DNA of 64,000 nucleotides from Helianthus annuus (lineage: Eukaryota > Streptophyta > Magnoliopsida > Asterales > Asteraceae), in contig NC_035436.2 of NCBI RefSeq assembly GCF_002127325.2, forward strand, positions 28,981,163-29,045,162, in the 5' to 3' direction. Positions 1 to 17,478 of the stretch are shown piece after piece (position 1 is the first letter of the stretch; every line of letters starts with the position of its first letter). A program made the position numbers and the translations under genes. The notes beneath the pieces were generated by a model. The model searched no databases. It was not told the origin of the DNA and saw nothing but the letters and a program-made list of their open reading frames with translations.

Positions 1-140
1 GAGGTTGAAGTTTATATATTTATCTTATGCTTCCGCTGTGCATTATATAATTGTGTGGTTTGACTATATTGTCGCCAACATCGTCACGGTAATCCCCCAC
101 CGGACCCACCGGTGAGACACGTGGAAATCGGGGTGTGACA
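1..140 (+). repeat. 3' end fragment of a chromovirus-type LTR
   Basis: The segment ends in a run of CCCCACCGG and GGTGAGACACGTGG followed by CGGGGTGTGACA, which I recognise as the end of Tekay-like (Ty3/gypsy chromovirus) LTRs. The 5' part lies outside the window. It abuts transposase coding sequence directly, with no primer-binding site after it, so it is a solo or truncated LTR. Confidence 0.45.
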
Positions 141-1074
141 CCAAGTTTCACGCTGATACAAAAATGCACGTCCGCCATTCGCCAACTAGCGACAGGTAAC
201 CCTCCCGATCAATTTGATGAATACCTAGCTATGTTGGATAGAACATCACGTGAATATCTGCAATTTTTTTGTAATGTGGTTATTAAATTGTATGGTAAAG
301 AGTTTTTACGTAAATCGACGAGACACGACATCTCACGTATTTACGCCGCACATGAGGCTAGATGGCATTTTCCAGGGATGCTCGGTAGCATCGATTGTAC
401 ATATATCGAGTGGAGAAATTGTCCAAGAGAGTTGCGAGGGACGTATGTTAGGGGTGACGTCAGAAGACCAACCATCATACTTAAGCGGTGACGTTGAATT
501 ATTTATGGTTTTGGCATTCATATTTTGGTGTTCCAGGTTCAAACAACGACATCAGTGTTTTGCACACGTCGCTGTTGTTCCATAGCGTAACGGATGGTAC
601 CACACCCTTTTGTCCATTCTATGTTAACGGACGATATTACAGACGAGACTTTCTTCTTGTGTATGGTATCTACCCATCATGGTCTGTTTTTGTGAAAAGC
701 TCTTTCATTTCCTGTCGACGCTAAAGAAAAGGCGTTCAAAAAGTTGCAAGAATCGGCAAGAAAAGATTTTGAGAGAGTTTTTGGTGTTTTAAAAGGTAGA
801 TGGGGCATACTAAGCTGACCGGTTCGTGCGATGAATAAGAAATCAATACATAGCATAGTATATGCATGTATCATATTTCACAATATGCTAATCAAACAAG
901 ACGGACGTGCAATATCTCCAGATTGGGTGCCAGATCCTCCTACGCAAGTTCACGTTTCCGAAAATATCAAAACAAGACTTGCGTGATGAAGAATTTCACT
1001 TTCGTTTGAGATACGATTTAATTGAACTAGTAGGTTCTTTAGGTTTGGAATTTCCTAATTCGGACGAGGAATAG
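141..1074 (+). pseudogene. PIF/Harbinger transposase (DDE_4 type), broken
   Basis: Three reading frames in succession encode parts of a Harbinger nuclease. The first (to 491) has the typical N-terminal part with LARGELY conserved spacing and GMLGSIDCT, where the D is the first catalytic aspartate. The second (488-724) has FGVPGSNNDISVL with the second aspartate. The third (about 720-830) has FERVFGVLKGRWGIL with the catalytic glutamate region, and the frame continues to a natural C-terminus ending at a TAG at 1072-1074. Frameshifts near 490, 720 and 980 and a stop near 818 separate the parts, so no active transposase can be made. The partner Myb-like protein of this superfamily is not seen. 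The enzyme would excise and insert DNA by cut and paste in the nucleus. The family call is firm; the exact clade is not. Confidence 0.8.
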
Positions 1075-1189
1075 AGTTTCTTTATGTATGTTTTTTTATC
1101 ATAGTCTAAAATATTTGGGGTATGTTTAATTGAACTAGTATGTTTTAATTTAAAATGAAATTTATAATTTATAATTTAAAAAATAAAAA

Positions 1190-1348
1190 TAAAATAGGCT
1201 GTGACTGATGGAATACCATCACAAGTGATAACCATTTCAACTAAAAAAGGTTGTAAGGGATGGAATAAATGAATAATGGTTGATGACATGACGAACTTGA
1301 TTAGATGTTGTGAGTGATGAGTAAGTGATGGCCACCCCTATCCCCCTT
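1190..1348 (+). repeat. right terminal region of the Harbinger element
   Basis: This AT-rich stretch ends in GTGATGGCCACCCC and a C-run before TTAG. It aligns by eye almost base for base with 13590-13727, a small element without coding sequence. The shared part includes ATGGTTGATGACATG and a final CCCCCTTAG. It is therefore the 3' end of the Harbinger element whose transposase precedes it. 1349-1632 is AT-rich and I see nothing in it. Confidence 0.5.
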
Positions 1349-1650
1349 AGGGTTACACAAGGAGTGTGTTTATATAGCACACCAAATTACACATCCAACC
1401 CCTATACTGTAACTTATTGTCTTCTTTCCGACACAAACACCATTTAAGTTTTCAAAAAATCAATAAGTTATAAGTTAGCTAAAATAAGCGATCCCAAACA
1501 CCCTCTAACTTAAATGCATACTTGTAGGGACTTGAAAATTTGTTTTAAAGTGTTGTTATGTTTTAGTTACCTTTATTAAACCTTTTGACATATGTTAAGG
1601 ATTCCAATTATTTTGAATTGAAAATGAATCATAAACTATAACATACAGCT

Positions 1651-1985
1651 CGGATGTTATTTCTTGGACCGCTCGGATTCGATCATCGTGCATGGTATCA
1701 TAGTTATTTCTTGTTGGTGCATTTGGTTATCTAGAAATAAGAGGATGTTTTCAGGAACCCGGCGTTGCGTGGAAGATGTTTTCAGTGATATTAGATCCAT
1801 GGGTTTCTTTTGGCTCAAGCGCAGGTCGTCTTTTCATTCGATTTCGTGGAGTAATTGGTGTAAATTTGTAATTATGTAATTTTGTTTTGTTTTTGTTGTC
1901 CGCTTTTGCCGGCTCGGTTTTCGGGTTCGGTGGTGTTAGTGAAAGTTTATTTTCAAAAAAAATAAAATAATAAAAAAAAAAATAA
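1651..1985 (+). mobile_element. 5'-truncated LINE (non-LTR retrotransposon)
   Basis: The element keeps only the last ~75 codons of a plant LINE reverse-transcriptase polyprotein: CWCIWLSRNKRMF and later FFWLKRRSS and NWCKF, the usual C-terminal end after the RT zinc-binding domain, with a stop at 1877-1879. A GT-rich 3' untranslated part and an A-rich tail follow. It is flanked by a perfect 18-bp target-site duplication, 1633-1650 and 1986-2003 (AAACTATAACATACAGCT). These are hallmarks of target-primed reverse transcription with 5' truncation. It landed about 320 bp beyond the stop codon of the receptor kinase, in the opposite orientation. Confidence 0.88.
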
Positions 1986-2183
1986 AAACTATAACATACA
2001 GCTAATGTTAGACATAAATACAAGTTTATGTAACTGCACCATGTCTTAACCACTTAACAAATCAATATAACAGATAGCAACTAACCTGTGCCAAAAAATT
2101 AACACAATAACATCAAATACAATGAGTTCAAAATGAATGTAAATAAGGTATCTGCATAGTTTCCAATATTTAACAACAGTTCT

Positions 2184-2189
2184 TTTATT
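2184..2189 (-). terminator. candidate poly(A) signal of the receptor kinase gene
   Basis: AATAAA on the minus strand, about 140 bp after the stop codon at 2327-2329. Position and motif fit a plant polyadenylation signal, but plant signals are loose and others are possible nearby. Confidence 0.3.
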
Positions 2190-2326
2190 GTATTTACACA
2201 GATTTCTTATATCAAACATCCAAATATCTTTTAATTTGCTACAACTCCAAACTCAGATATATAACAAACAAATACATTCAGATACATATACAAATACAAA
2301 TACTTTCATATTATGATAACAAACTC

Positions 2327-10800
<8,474 letters not shown>

Positions 10801-10977
10801 GTTGCAAACTAATGCAGCAAAAAATGAACCACACTAATCAATTAATGCAGGTTCCAAATCAAAAGGATAACAAGTTGCAAACCTTTGACATAATGTCATA
10901 AATTGATTGATGAATATTTTAAGTAGAACAAGTGGAAAAAGTATTACATGAACATATGGATTATTGTCAACGTTGAC
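10801..10977 (-). promoter_or_regulatory. immediate 5' flank of the receptor kinase gene
   Basis: AT-rich sequence upstream of the start codon at 10798-10800. I see no convincing TATA box. From 10978 outward the flank is a duplicated sequence, so the promoter borders or overlaps repeated DNA. Confidence 0.3.
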
Positions 10978-11354
10978 TCGTTCTTGTAGAGTAGGAAACA
11001 CAAAGGACTAATTGCACGTTGACACGAGTCAAATGTTGGTCCCACAGGCTTAGAATGTGTGTGCTTGTGTACTGTTGGAGTGGAGTATGAATTATTCAAC
11101 GATGAGTTACCAATCTTTGGTAGTTTAGGTTGACTGAGACTTCGATAACGACGCTCTTGTAGTATATACCAAGTGGAAGTAATATATGGTTTAGGTTGAC
11201 TGAGACTTTGAGAACAACTCTCTTGTAGTATATAGCAACTGGACGTAATATATGGTTTAAGTTGACTGATACTTTAAGAAACGTAATATATAGTTTTGTA
11301 TAGGATGATAAAATATATATATTTATCAAAGAAAAAAAATGCACACTTTGGGTC
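10978..11354 (+). repeat. duplicated flank unit, copy 1 (contains ~60-bp tandem repeats)
   Basis: From GTTCTTGTAGAGTAGGAA to TGCACACTTTGGGTC this matches 15628-15896 in direct orientation and, from about 11117 on, 14640-14895 in inverse. Inside, a unit of about 60 bp containing GGTTTAGGTTGACTGAGAC and CTCTTGTAGTATATA is repeated two to three times with small changes. Confidence 0.8.
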
Positions 11355-11691
11355 TATTAGTGTATAAACATAATTATTATTATTATTTTTCAGTATTTAT
11401 GTTTAGGATTTATAAGTTATAATGAATGTTATGAAACGGTTTATACGAACGGGTATGTTGGTTAGTAAGAGGACGGTTATTCCCGCCAATCTTAACTGCC
11501 AACATAACTGTTTCTGTAATATGTATATATATGGTTTGCCGGGAACATTTTACCGGCACCAAGACATTTCTTATTCATATTCGATCTGTCCATTCATTGT
11601 TATAATTCTGCACATATTTGTTCTTGTGAAACTCAATCATGAATTCAAATATCCATCCTAATTCCGCTGCAAACCTGAATGATTCACTACA
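11355..11691 (+). repeat. 5' LTR of the ARID-carrying Copia-like element
   Basis: Starts TATTAGTGTATAAAC and ends GATTCACTACA. A TATA-like GTATATATATGG near 11520-11534 is the likely promoter. The start codon of the long internal frame (11639) lies inside this LTR. Confidence 0.92.
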
Positions 11692-13177
11692 AAGTGGTAT
11701 CAGAGCCAGTATTTCAATTAGCGACAATCTCAGGCCAACCTCTTCAATGATGCCTTGTGCCCACTGTTCAGAAGAGAGACGTGATCGTAGAAGGATGGAG
11801 CGCCGCTGTTATTACTGCAATATGCCTGGTCATCAAATATCTTCATGTCAAGAAAAAGAAAAAGATGAAGAGAATCAATTATTACGTCAAGCAGACAACG
11901 TTGGAATTCAAGAAGGATCAGCGAAAGATAACAATCGTCAAGACGAAGAACGACTGGAGTTCATTCTGGATGGAACCGATGGAAGATATTGGTCCGATAT
12001 GTGGTATGTTAGCAAATCTCTCAAACATCATTTCTGTTATAACATAGACATGTTTAAAAGAATCAAAAATATGTCTCATGTTGAAACTAAGACTGGAGAA
12101 AATCACTTCTTCTTCATACGAGGCGTTGGGGTAGTAGATGTTATGTCCGGATCTGAGAATATGCGTATTCAAAGTGTATTATACACTACGGACATAGACA
12201 GAAATGTATTAAGTTATGATCAGTTAATCACACAAGGGTTTACTGTAAAGTTTATGGGAGATAGATGCAAAATATACCCAACTTTCAGTATACCCATAAA
12301 TAATAAAAGAAACAGTCATTCTGGAATGACAAAGGAAGAGGAGTTGGGTGAATTAGAGAAACAATGTGTGATAGAAAAGGGGCATGAACATGAGAAGTAT
12401 AGAACATATTTTCTGAATGATTATTTTGAGAAATTGAACTTATCTGCAAGTGAACCGGATTGGAACATTCTAATCCTACAGGCAATGAAGTTTAATAATT
12501 TTAGTGATTGTAAGGCCCTGTTAGATATGCTTGATGATGTTGAGTATTTTCTTAAATACAAACATTATCTTGAAGTTACATTTGAGAAGATGGTAGAATG
12601 GTTCCTTAAAGTCAAGTTAGAAATACAATCAAGACCGTTGCCTGCAGTCATTTCGAACAATCGGAAAGTAGGCCTGTTGGATCTCTATATGGCAGTAAAA
12701 CGAGAAGGTGGTCATCGGCGTGTTACAGAAGATGGTATGTGGGCGATGATAGCAAAAGATACGCGGTTCGAGTTTGAAGATGGGGAGTACATGCGGCTGA
12801 TTTATGCAATGTATTTAGATGTTCTTGTATACTACTACAAGGTCAAGATAACACAAGAAACGGCGTTAGAAATGAAGAATGAAAAGTGGAGGACCCTAGA
12901 GAATGCAAGAGTGATGGAGAGAAAGAGATTGCCGAATGTTCATCAAATGCAAGAGCAACAGAGAACGATATCAGCCACTATGCCTTATATGCAGGAGATG
13001 TCAACTGGTTACAAGGAGAATCTGGTAGTGTTCATGATGAGGCTAATGATCATTATGTTTCTTATGGTGGTAGTGATTGGCATGGTCTCAAGAAACTTCA
13101 AAGAAAAAATTCGACTTCTCAAGGGCGGAGAAAGCTGTCATGGAAGCAAACATAAGTGTGCTCAAGAACTCTCGTAA
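11639..13177 (+). CDS. CCHC zinc knuckle - protease-like - ARID-like fusion protein, 512 aa
   Basis: Single frame in the Copia-like element. Order: a CCHC knuckle CYYCNMPGHQISSC (residues ~56-69); a segment resembling the start of Copia protease (WYVSKSLKHHF at ~122, then SVLYTTDIDRNVLSYDQL), where the catalytic D-S/T-G is replaced; and an ARID/BRIGHT-like domain (~335-405) with GLLDLYMAVKREGGHRRVT, GMWAMIAKD and LIYAMYLDVL. ARID domains bind DNA through a helix-turn-helix and occur in plant chromatin proteins. The frame opens inside the LTR; Met37 (11747) is an alternative start. After ~12880 a better coding frame is shifted (12886-13155), then shifts again near 13110 (FDFSRAEKAVMEAN), so the last ~95 residues of this frame, including an apparent hydrophobic stretch, are probably frameshift artefacts. 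Role unknown. Confidence 0.75.
   Translation: MNSNIHPNSAANLNDSLQSGIRASISISDNLRPTSSMMPCAHCSEERRDRRRMERRCYYCNMPGHQISSCQEKEKDEENQLLRQADNVGIQEGSAKDNNRQDEERLEFILDGTDGRYWSDMWYVSKSLKHHFCYNIDMFKRIKNMSHVETKTGENHFFFIRGVGVVDVMSGSENMRIQSVLYTTDIDRNVLSYDQLITQGFTVKFMGDRCKIYPTFSIPINNKRNSHSGMTKEEELGELEKQCVIEKGHEHEKYRTYFLNDYFEKLNLSASEPDWNILILQAMKFNNFSDCKALLDMLDDVEYFLKYKHYLEVTFEKMVEWFLKVKLEIQSRPLPAVISNNRKVGLLDLYMAVKREGGHRRVTEDGMWAMIAKDTRFEFEDGEYMRLIYAMYLDVLVYYYKVKITQETALEMKNEKWRTLENARVMERKRLPNVHQMQEQQRTISATMPYMQEMSTGYKENLVVFMMRLMIIMFLMVVVIGMVSRNFKEKIRLLKGGESCHGSKHKCAQELS
11695..11706 (+). other. primer-binding site, initiator Met tRNA type
   Basis: TGGTATCAGAGC, the standard complement to the 3' end of plant initiator Met tRNA used by Copia elements, 3 nt after the LTR end. 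Confidence 0.9.
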
Positions 13178-13200
13178 ACCGAATTATGTTTCGGGGAGGG

Positions 13201-13537
13201 TATTAGTGTATAAACATAATTATTATTATTATTTTTCAGTATTTATGTTTAGGATTTATAAGTTATAATGAATGTTATGAAACGGTTTATACGAACGGGT
13301 ATGTTGGTTAGTAAGAGGACGGTTATTCCCGCCAATCTTAACTGCCAACATAACTGTTTCTGTAATATGTATATATATGGTTTGCCGGGAACATTTTACC
13401 GGCACCAAGACATTTCTTATTCATATTCGATCTGTCCATTCATTGTTATAATTCTGCACATATTTGTTCTTGTGAAACTCAATCATGAATTCAAATATCC
13501 ATCCTAATTCCGCTGCAAACCTGAATGATTCACTACA
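13201..13537 (+). repeat. 3' LTR of the ARID-carrying Copia-like element
   Basis: Same length and, by eye, same sequence as 11355-11691. It follows the purine tract directly and is followed by the GGGTC duplication. Confidence 0.92.
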
Positions 13538-13560
13538 GGGTCTAGCTTGAAAGAGGATAT

Positions 13561-13727
13561 GAGGGGGGTGTAGGGGGTTTATTGTTAGAGGTTGTGAGTG
13601 ATGACCATTGCCACTAAAAAAAGTTGTGAGTGACGGAAAAATGGTTGATGACATGGCGGAACTTGATTGGGTGTTGCGAGCGATGAGTGAGTAATGAGTG
13701 ATGACCACCCCCACCCCCCTTAGTTGA
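13561..13727. mobile_element. Harbinger-derived MITE
   Basis: No coding capacity. It starts with GGGGGGTGTAGGGG and ends with CACCCCCACCCCCCT, a rough terminal inverted repeat. Its interior matches the terminal region 1190-1348 of the Harbinger element at the window start, so it is likely a deletion derivative. The left border is uncertain by about 20 bp because the host repeat is disturbed there. Confidence 0.6.
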
Positions 13728-14895
13728 GTTTAAAGGGTCATGCATAGTAATGTTATAACCCCGAGATCTATAGACGTAGTTTTTAAAAGACTTATTTTTG
13801 TTATTAAAAAAGAGATAGCGACGCAGCTTGTTACCCGTTTACCAACTATCTCGATGTAAATTCGTCTTACATATTAGTAATTAAAAAAAGTTATTAAAGA
13901 TAATATCACTTTCACATGACGGGATACGTTTAGGCACCTCCCTTTTAAAATGTTTATCATGCGTGTAAAAAAAAGAGTTAATTGTCATTTTCGTCGTTGT
14001 GGTTTGTTCACTTTTGCCATTTCAGGTCAATTTTTAAAAATGCACTAGTTTTCTCTCTCTGACATATTGGAAACGTGCCAATTCAATCCAAAAATTAAAA
14101 CTCAGTTAAGTTAGACAGGTTAAATGAAGGGTATTATTATCAATTCATAAAATAAAATAAGGTGAAAATAAAAGATATATGAATTGACAATAATATCTTT
14201 CATTTAACATGTCTAACTTAACTGGGTTTTAATAATTGGACTGAAGTGACACGTTTTCAGTATGTTAAGGAGGAAACTACTGCATTTTTTAATTATTAGC
14301 CTGAAATGACCAAAGTGAACAAATCACAGAGACAAAAATGACAATTAACTCTTTTTTTTTTTTTTCACACATGATAAACATTTTAAATGGGAGGTGCCTA
14401 AACGTATCCCTTCATGTGAAAGTGATATTATTTTTAATAACTTTTTTAATTTACTAATATATAAGACGAATTTACATCGAGATAGTTGGTAAACAGACAA
14501 CAAGCTACGTCGCTACCCCTTTTTAAATAACAAAACTAAGTCTTTTAAAAACTACGTCTATAGATCTCGGTGTTATAACATTACTATGCATGATCCTTTG
14601 AGCTCGACTAAGTAGGAAAATGTGTGATATGAGTTACCTTTTTAGAGCACTCTTTCAAACTAGACCCAAAGTGTGCATTTTTTTCTTTGGTAAATATATA
14701 TTTATCATCCTATACAAAACTATATATTACGTTTCTCAAAGTCTAAGTCAACCTAAACCATATATTACGTCCAGTTGGTAGATACTACAAGAGAGTCGTT
14801 CTCAAAGACTTAGTCCTCCTAAACCATATATTACGTCCAGTTGGTATATACTACAAGACAGTGTTCTCAAAGTCTCAGTCAACCTAAACTACCAC
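13718..14895. repeat. large inverted repeat (fold-back), centre near 14163
   Basis: Left arm 13718-14149 and right arm 14178-14612 are inverted copies (for example GAGATCTATAGACGTAG and CTACGTCTATAGATCTC), with a 28-nt AT-rich loop. The right arm continues to 14895 as the inverse of 11117-11354 and 13543-13560. The true left arm is therefore split by the Copia-like element and the MITE, and each arm is about 0.7 kb without them. Occasional mismatches show it is not an assembly mirror. Confidence 0.85.
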
Positions 14896-14939
14896 AGGGA
14901 CGAATGTGACAAAAGTGAATAAAACATGGGGACGAAAAT

Positions 14940-15371
14940 GACGAAAACAAAAACCCATTTAAAGACATAATGTGATTCTTAGATGGGAGGTTCCAGATTC
15001 AAACTTAAGCAAAAAAGTATTATTGATATAAAGGAGGAGAAATTGGCATTTAAAAAAAATGTAACGTGTCTTTTAAGTCATGGGGAAAATGACAACCATA
15101 ATAATTTGAAAGAATGGTTCTTATATGTTCCTATAGAATCTCCAAGTTAATAAGTGAAGCTAGGACTCGTTTATTAAACAAATTTATATATACACTCGAG
15201 CTTATTTAAGCTTAGCTTGATTCACGCTTAAACAAGTCAATTTTGAGTATCTCATGAACGGCCTTTACCACTGGATCTTGCTACCAAACATTTTATTCAT
15301 TAATTTTAAAAGGGTTGAAGTGTTGGCCCGTTATCCTCTAATATATCCTCGTTCTATTTAAAGGTTTCCAT
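14940..15371 (+). repeat. duplicated flank unit, second segment, copy 1
   Basis: Matches 17155-17478 plus 19248-19317 in direct orientation (AGATGGGAGGTTCCAGATTC, GAAGCTAGGACTCGTTTATT). The match spans the hAT insertion in the other copy. 15372-15627 is non-coding; a CGCGTTGCGGTGAGG stretch there resembles 19340-19400, and I see nothing else. Confidence 0.75.
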
Positions 15372-15627
15372 CTAATTAACATGGTCCGCGACTGTCTCGT
15401 TTCTAAAGTCATAAAATGGCGGACATATATCGTCACTTACTTCGCTAGAAAATATTGGGTTCTTCTATTTCAAAAAAAAGTTAACTAGAATTAAGCATCC
15501 CGCGTTGCGGTGAGGGCCTAAAACTATGCCAAATAACATCAATGTCATTCCGCTGGTAGCGACCACCAACACTGAAGTTGCGGTATGTTAATGCAAAGAA
15601 ATAAGAGTGATTGCATGTTAGCTAGTT

Positions 15628-15974
15628 CTTGTAGAGTAGGAAACACAAAGGACTAATTGCATGTTGACACGTGTCAAATGTTGGTCCCACATGCTTAGAA
15701 TGTGTGTGCTTGTGTACTGTTGGAGTGGAGAATGAATCATTCAACAATGAGTCGGTGAATTACCAATCTTTGGTAGTTTAGGTTGACTGAGACTTTGAGA
15801 ACAACTCTCTTGTAGTATATACCAACTTGAACTAATATATAGTTTTGTATACGATGATAAAATATATATTTATCAAATAAAAAAATGCACACTTTGGGCT
15901 TAGTTTGAAAGAGTGCTCTTAAAGGTAACTCATCTCACACATTTTCCATTAAAAATAATATCACTTTCACATGA
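15628..15974 (+). repeat. duplicated flank unit, copy 3 (direct)
   Basis: Direct copy of 10978-11354, continuing with TTAGTTTGAAAGAGTGCTC and on to TTTCACATGACGGGATAC, which also appears at 13910-13930. It carries only one of the ~60-bp tandem units and has no Copia-like insertion. Confidence 0.8.
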
Positions 15975-17113
15975 CGGGATACACTGTGACACCTGTGTCT
16001 CCGCGGCCATTAAAAAAATACCAAACCAATGAAATATTATGTTTCATACTTGGGATTTGTATAAATATGTGTATCATTTGCACATATCAATTCTTGTTCG
16101 ATTTCGAGCTCTAAATCGCTTTCTGGGAAGTTATACGCGAACTGATGCGTAAACGTAATCAGTTTAACACGACAAACACTCCGGAACAGTGACATGGGCT
16201 TAACATACCTTAAATAACCTTTACATAACTTAGAAATAAGTTTTGGAGGGTTTTGGTGTGTCGAAATCAAGTTTATTCGCTTACAGGGACTAATTTCGAC
16301 AAACTACGAAAGTAGGCCGATTCGTACTGTAACGAACATTCCGGAACTTGATCATAAGTTAAACATACCCTAAATATCCTTTACATAGCTTAGAAATAGG
16401 CTTTGAAGAGTTCGGTATGCTAAAATAAACTTTTTGGTCATTCAGGGACTAAAAGCGTCAAAAAGTGCATAAGTTTGCATTTTCGCGCATATCTTACGTT
16501 CTGAATACATCCGGACATCCAAAAATTTATGTAATCATTAAAATATTTTATTTTAGTGATTGGCATGATAAAATTCCATTCGTCGCGTAATTTGGATCGT
16601 TTTTCGCATCCGTTCGTGTTTCATCGTAATTAACCGAACAACGCAATCGTACGGCCAAACGAACCGACATCCGAGATACTTTTGAGCACATTTCATGTTC
16701 CCTATACTTTAACTTCATTATGGAGCCTTGAAATAGGGTTAACGGGGCTTAAACGTGTCAAAAACTGAGTTTATTGCCAGCAGGGACCATTTCTGCAGTT
16801 CTGCCATTTTGGTCTCTTGCGGGGCGCGACAGGCCTCTCGCCGGGCGCCAGAGACTAATCTGGGTAGATTCTATTTTTAACATTCTGGTCAATTTTCAAG
16901 GGTTTAAATGCAATTTTCTCAATACCATTTGCTTGTTTTTGATGGTATTACATGTCCCATGGTATTAGAAAACCATGGGCACACATGGAGGGCCAAGATT
17001 GAAGCTCGTTTATCGAGAAACGATCCTAACGGTTCCATGATTTCTATAAATACCCACTTCCATTTCATTCCAAGCTCACACATGATCTGATTTTATGCTC
17101 TAAGTTGAAGCTT
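15975..17113. mobile_element. LTR-like insertion, possibly a solo LTR
   Basis: The uninterrupted sequence GGGATACGTTTAGGCACCTCCC is readable at 13921-13942. Here GGGATAC and GTTTAGCACCTCCC are separated by about 1.1 kb. The insert begins TGTGACACC a few bases in, has a CTATAAATACC TATA-like box near 17045, and has no coding frame of note. A GC-rich patch (GGCGCGACAGGCCTCTCGCC) lies near 16823. Exact ends and target duplication are not resolved. Confidence 0.5.
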
Positions 17114-17154
17114 TCGTTTAGCACCTCCCATTTAAAATGTTTATCATGTGTGAT

Positions 17155-17478
17155 AAAAAAACCATTTAAAGACACAATGTGAGTCTCAGATGGGAGGTTC
17201 CAGATTCAAACGTAAGCAAAAGAGTATTATTGATATAAATGAGGAACAATTGGCATTTAAAAAAAAACGTAACGTTTCTTTTAAGTCATGGGGAAAATGA
17301 CAACCATTCTATGGAAAGTTCTAAATAATTTGAAAGAATGGTTCTTATATGTTCCTATAGAATCTTCTAAGTGAAGCTAGGACTCGTTTATTAAACAAAT
17401 TTATATTTACACTTAAGCTTAGCTTGATTCACGCTTTAAACGAGTCAATCTTGAGTATCTCATGAACGGCGTTTACCC
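17155..17478 (+). repeat. duplicated flank unit, second segment, copy 2
   Basis: Direct copy of 14940-15290 and interrupted at 17479 by a hAT-type element; it resumes at 19248. Confidence 0.75.

Larger units (their letters stand above)
11355..13537 (+). mobile_element. small non-autonomous Copia-like LTR retrotransposon carrying an ARID-domain gene
   Basis: A complete 2183-bp insertion with two 337-bp LTRs (11355-11691, 13201-13537) that I read as identical, and a 5-bp target duplication GGGTC (11350-11354, 13538-13542). The empty-site equivalent can be read at 15889-15910, where CACTTTGGG runs straight into TTAGTTTGAAAGAG. The LTR ends are TA...CA rather than TG...CA. An initiator-Met-tRNA binding site follows the first LTR, and a purine tract TCGGGGAGGG (13191-13200) precedes the second. 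The interior has one long reading frame and no integrase, reverse transcriptase or RNase H, so movement needs enzymes from another Copia element. Identical LTRs point to recent insertion. Confidence 0.92.

Noticed and set aside
11422..11661. 79-residue frame in the Copia-like LTR, repeated at 13268-13507
   Set aside because: The exact repeat reflects identical LTRs; no domain, and codon use looks random.
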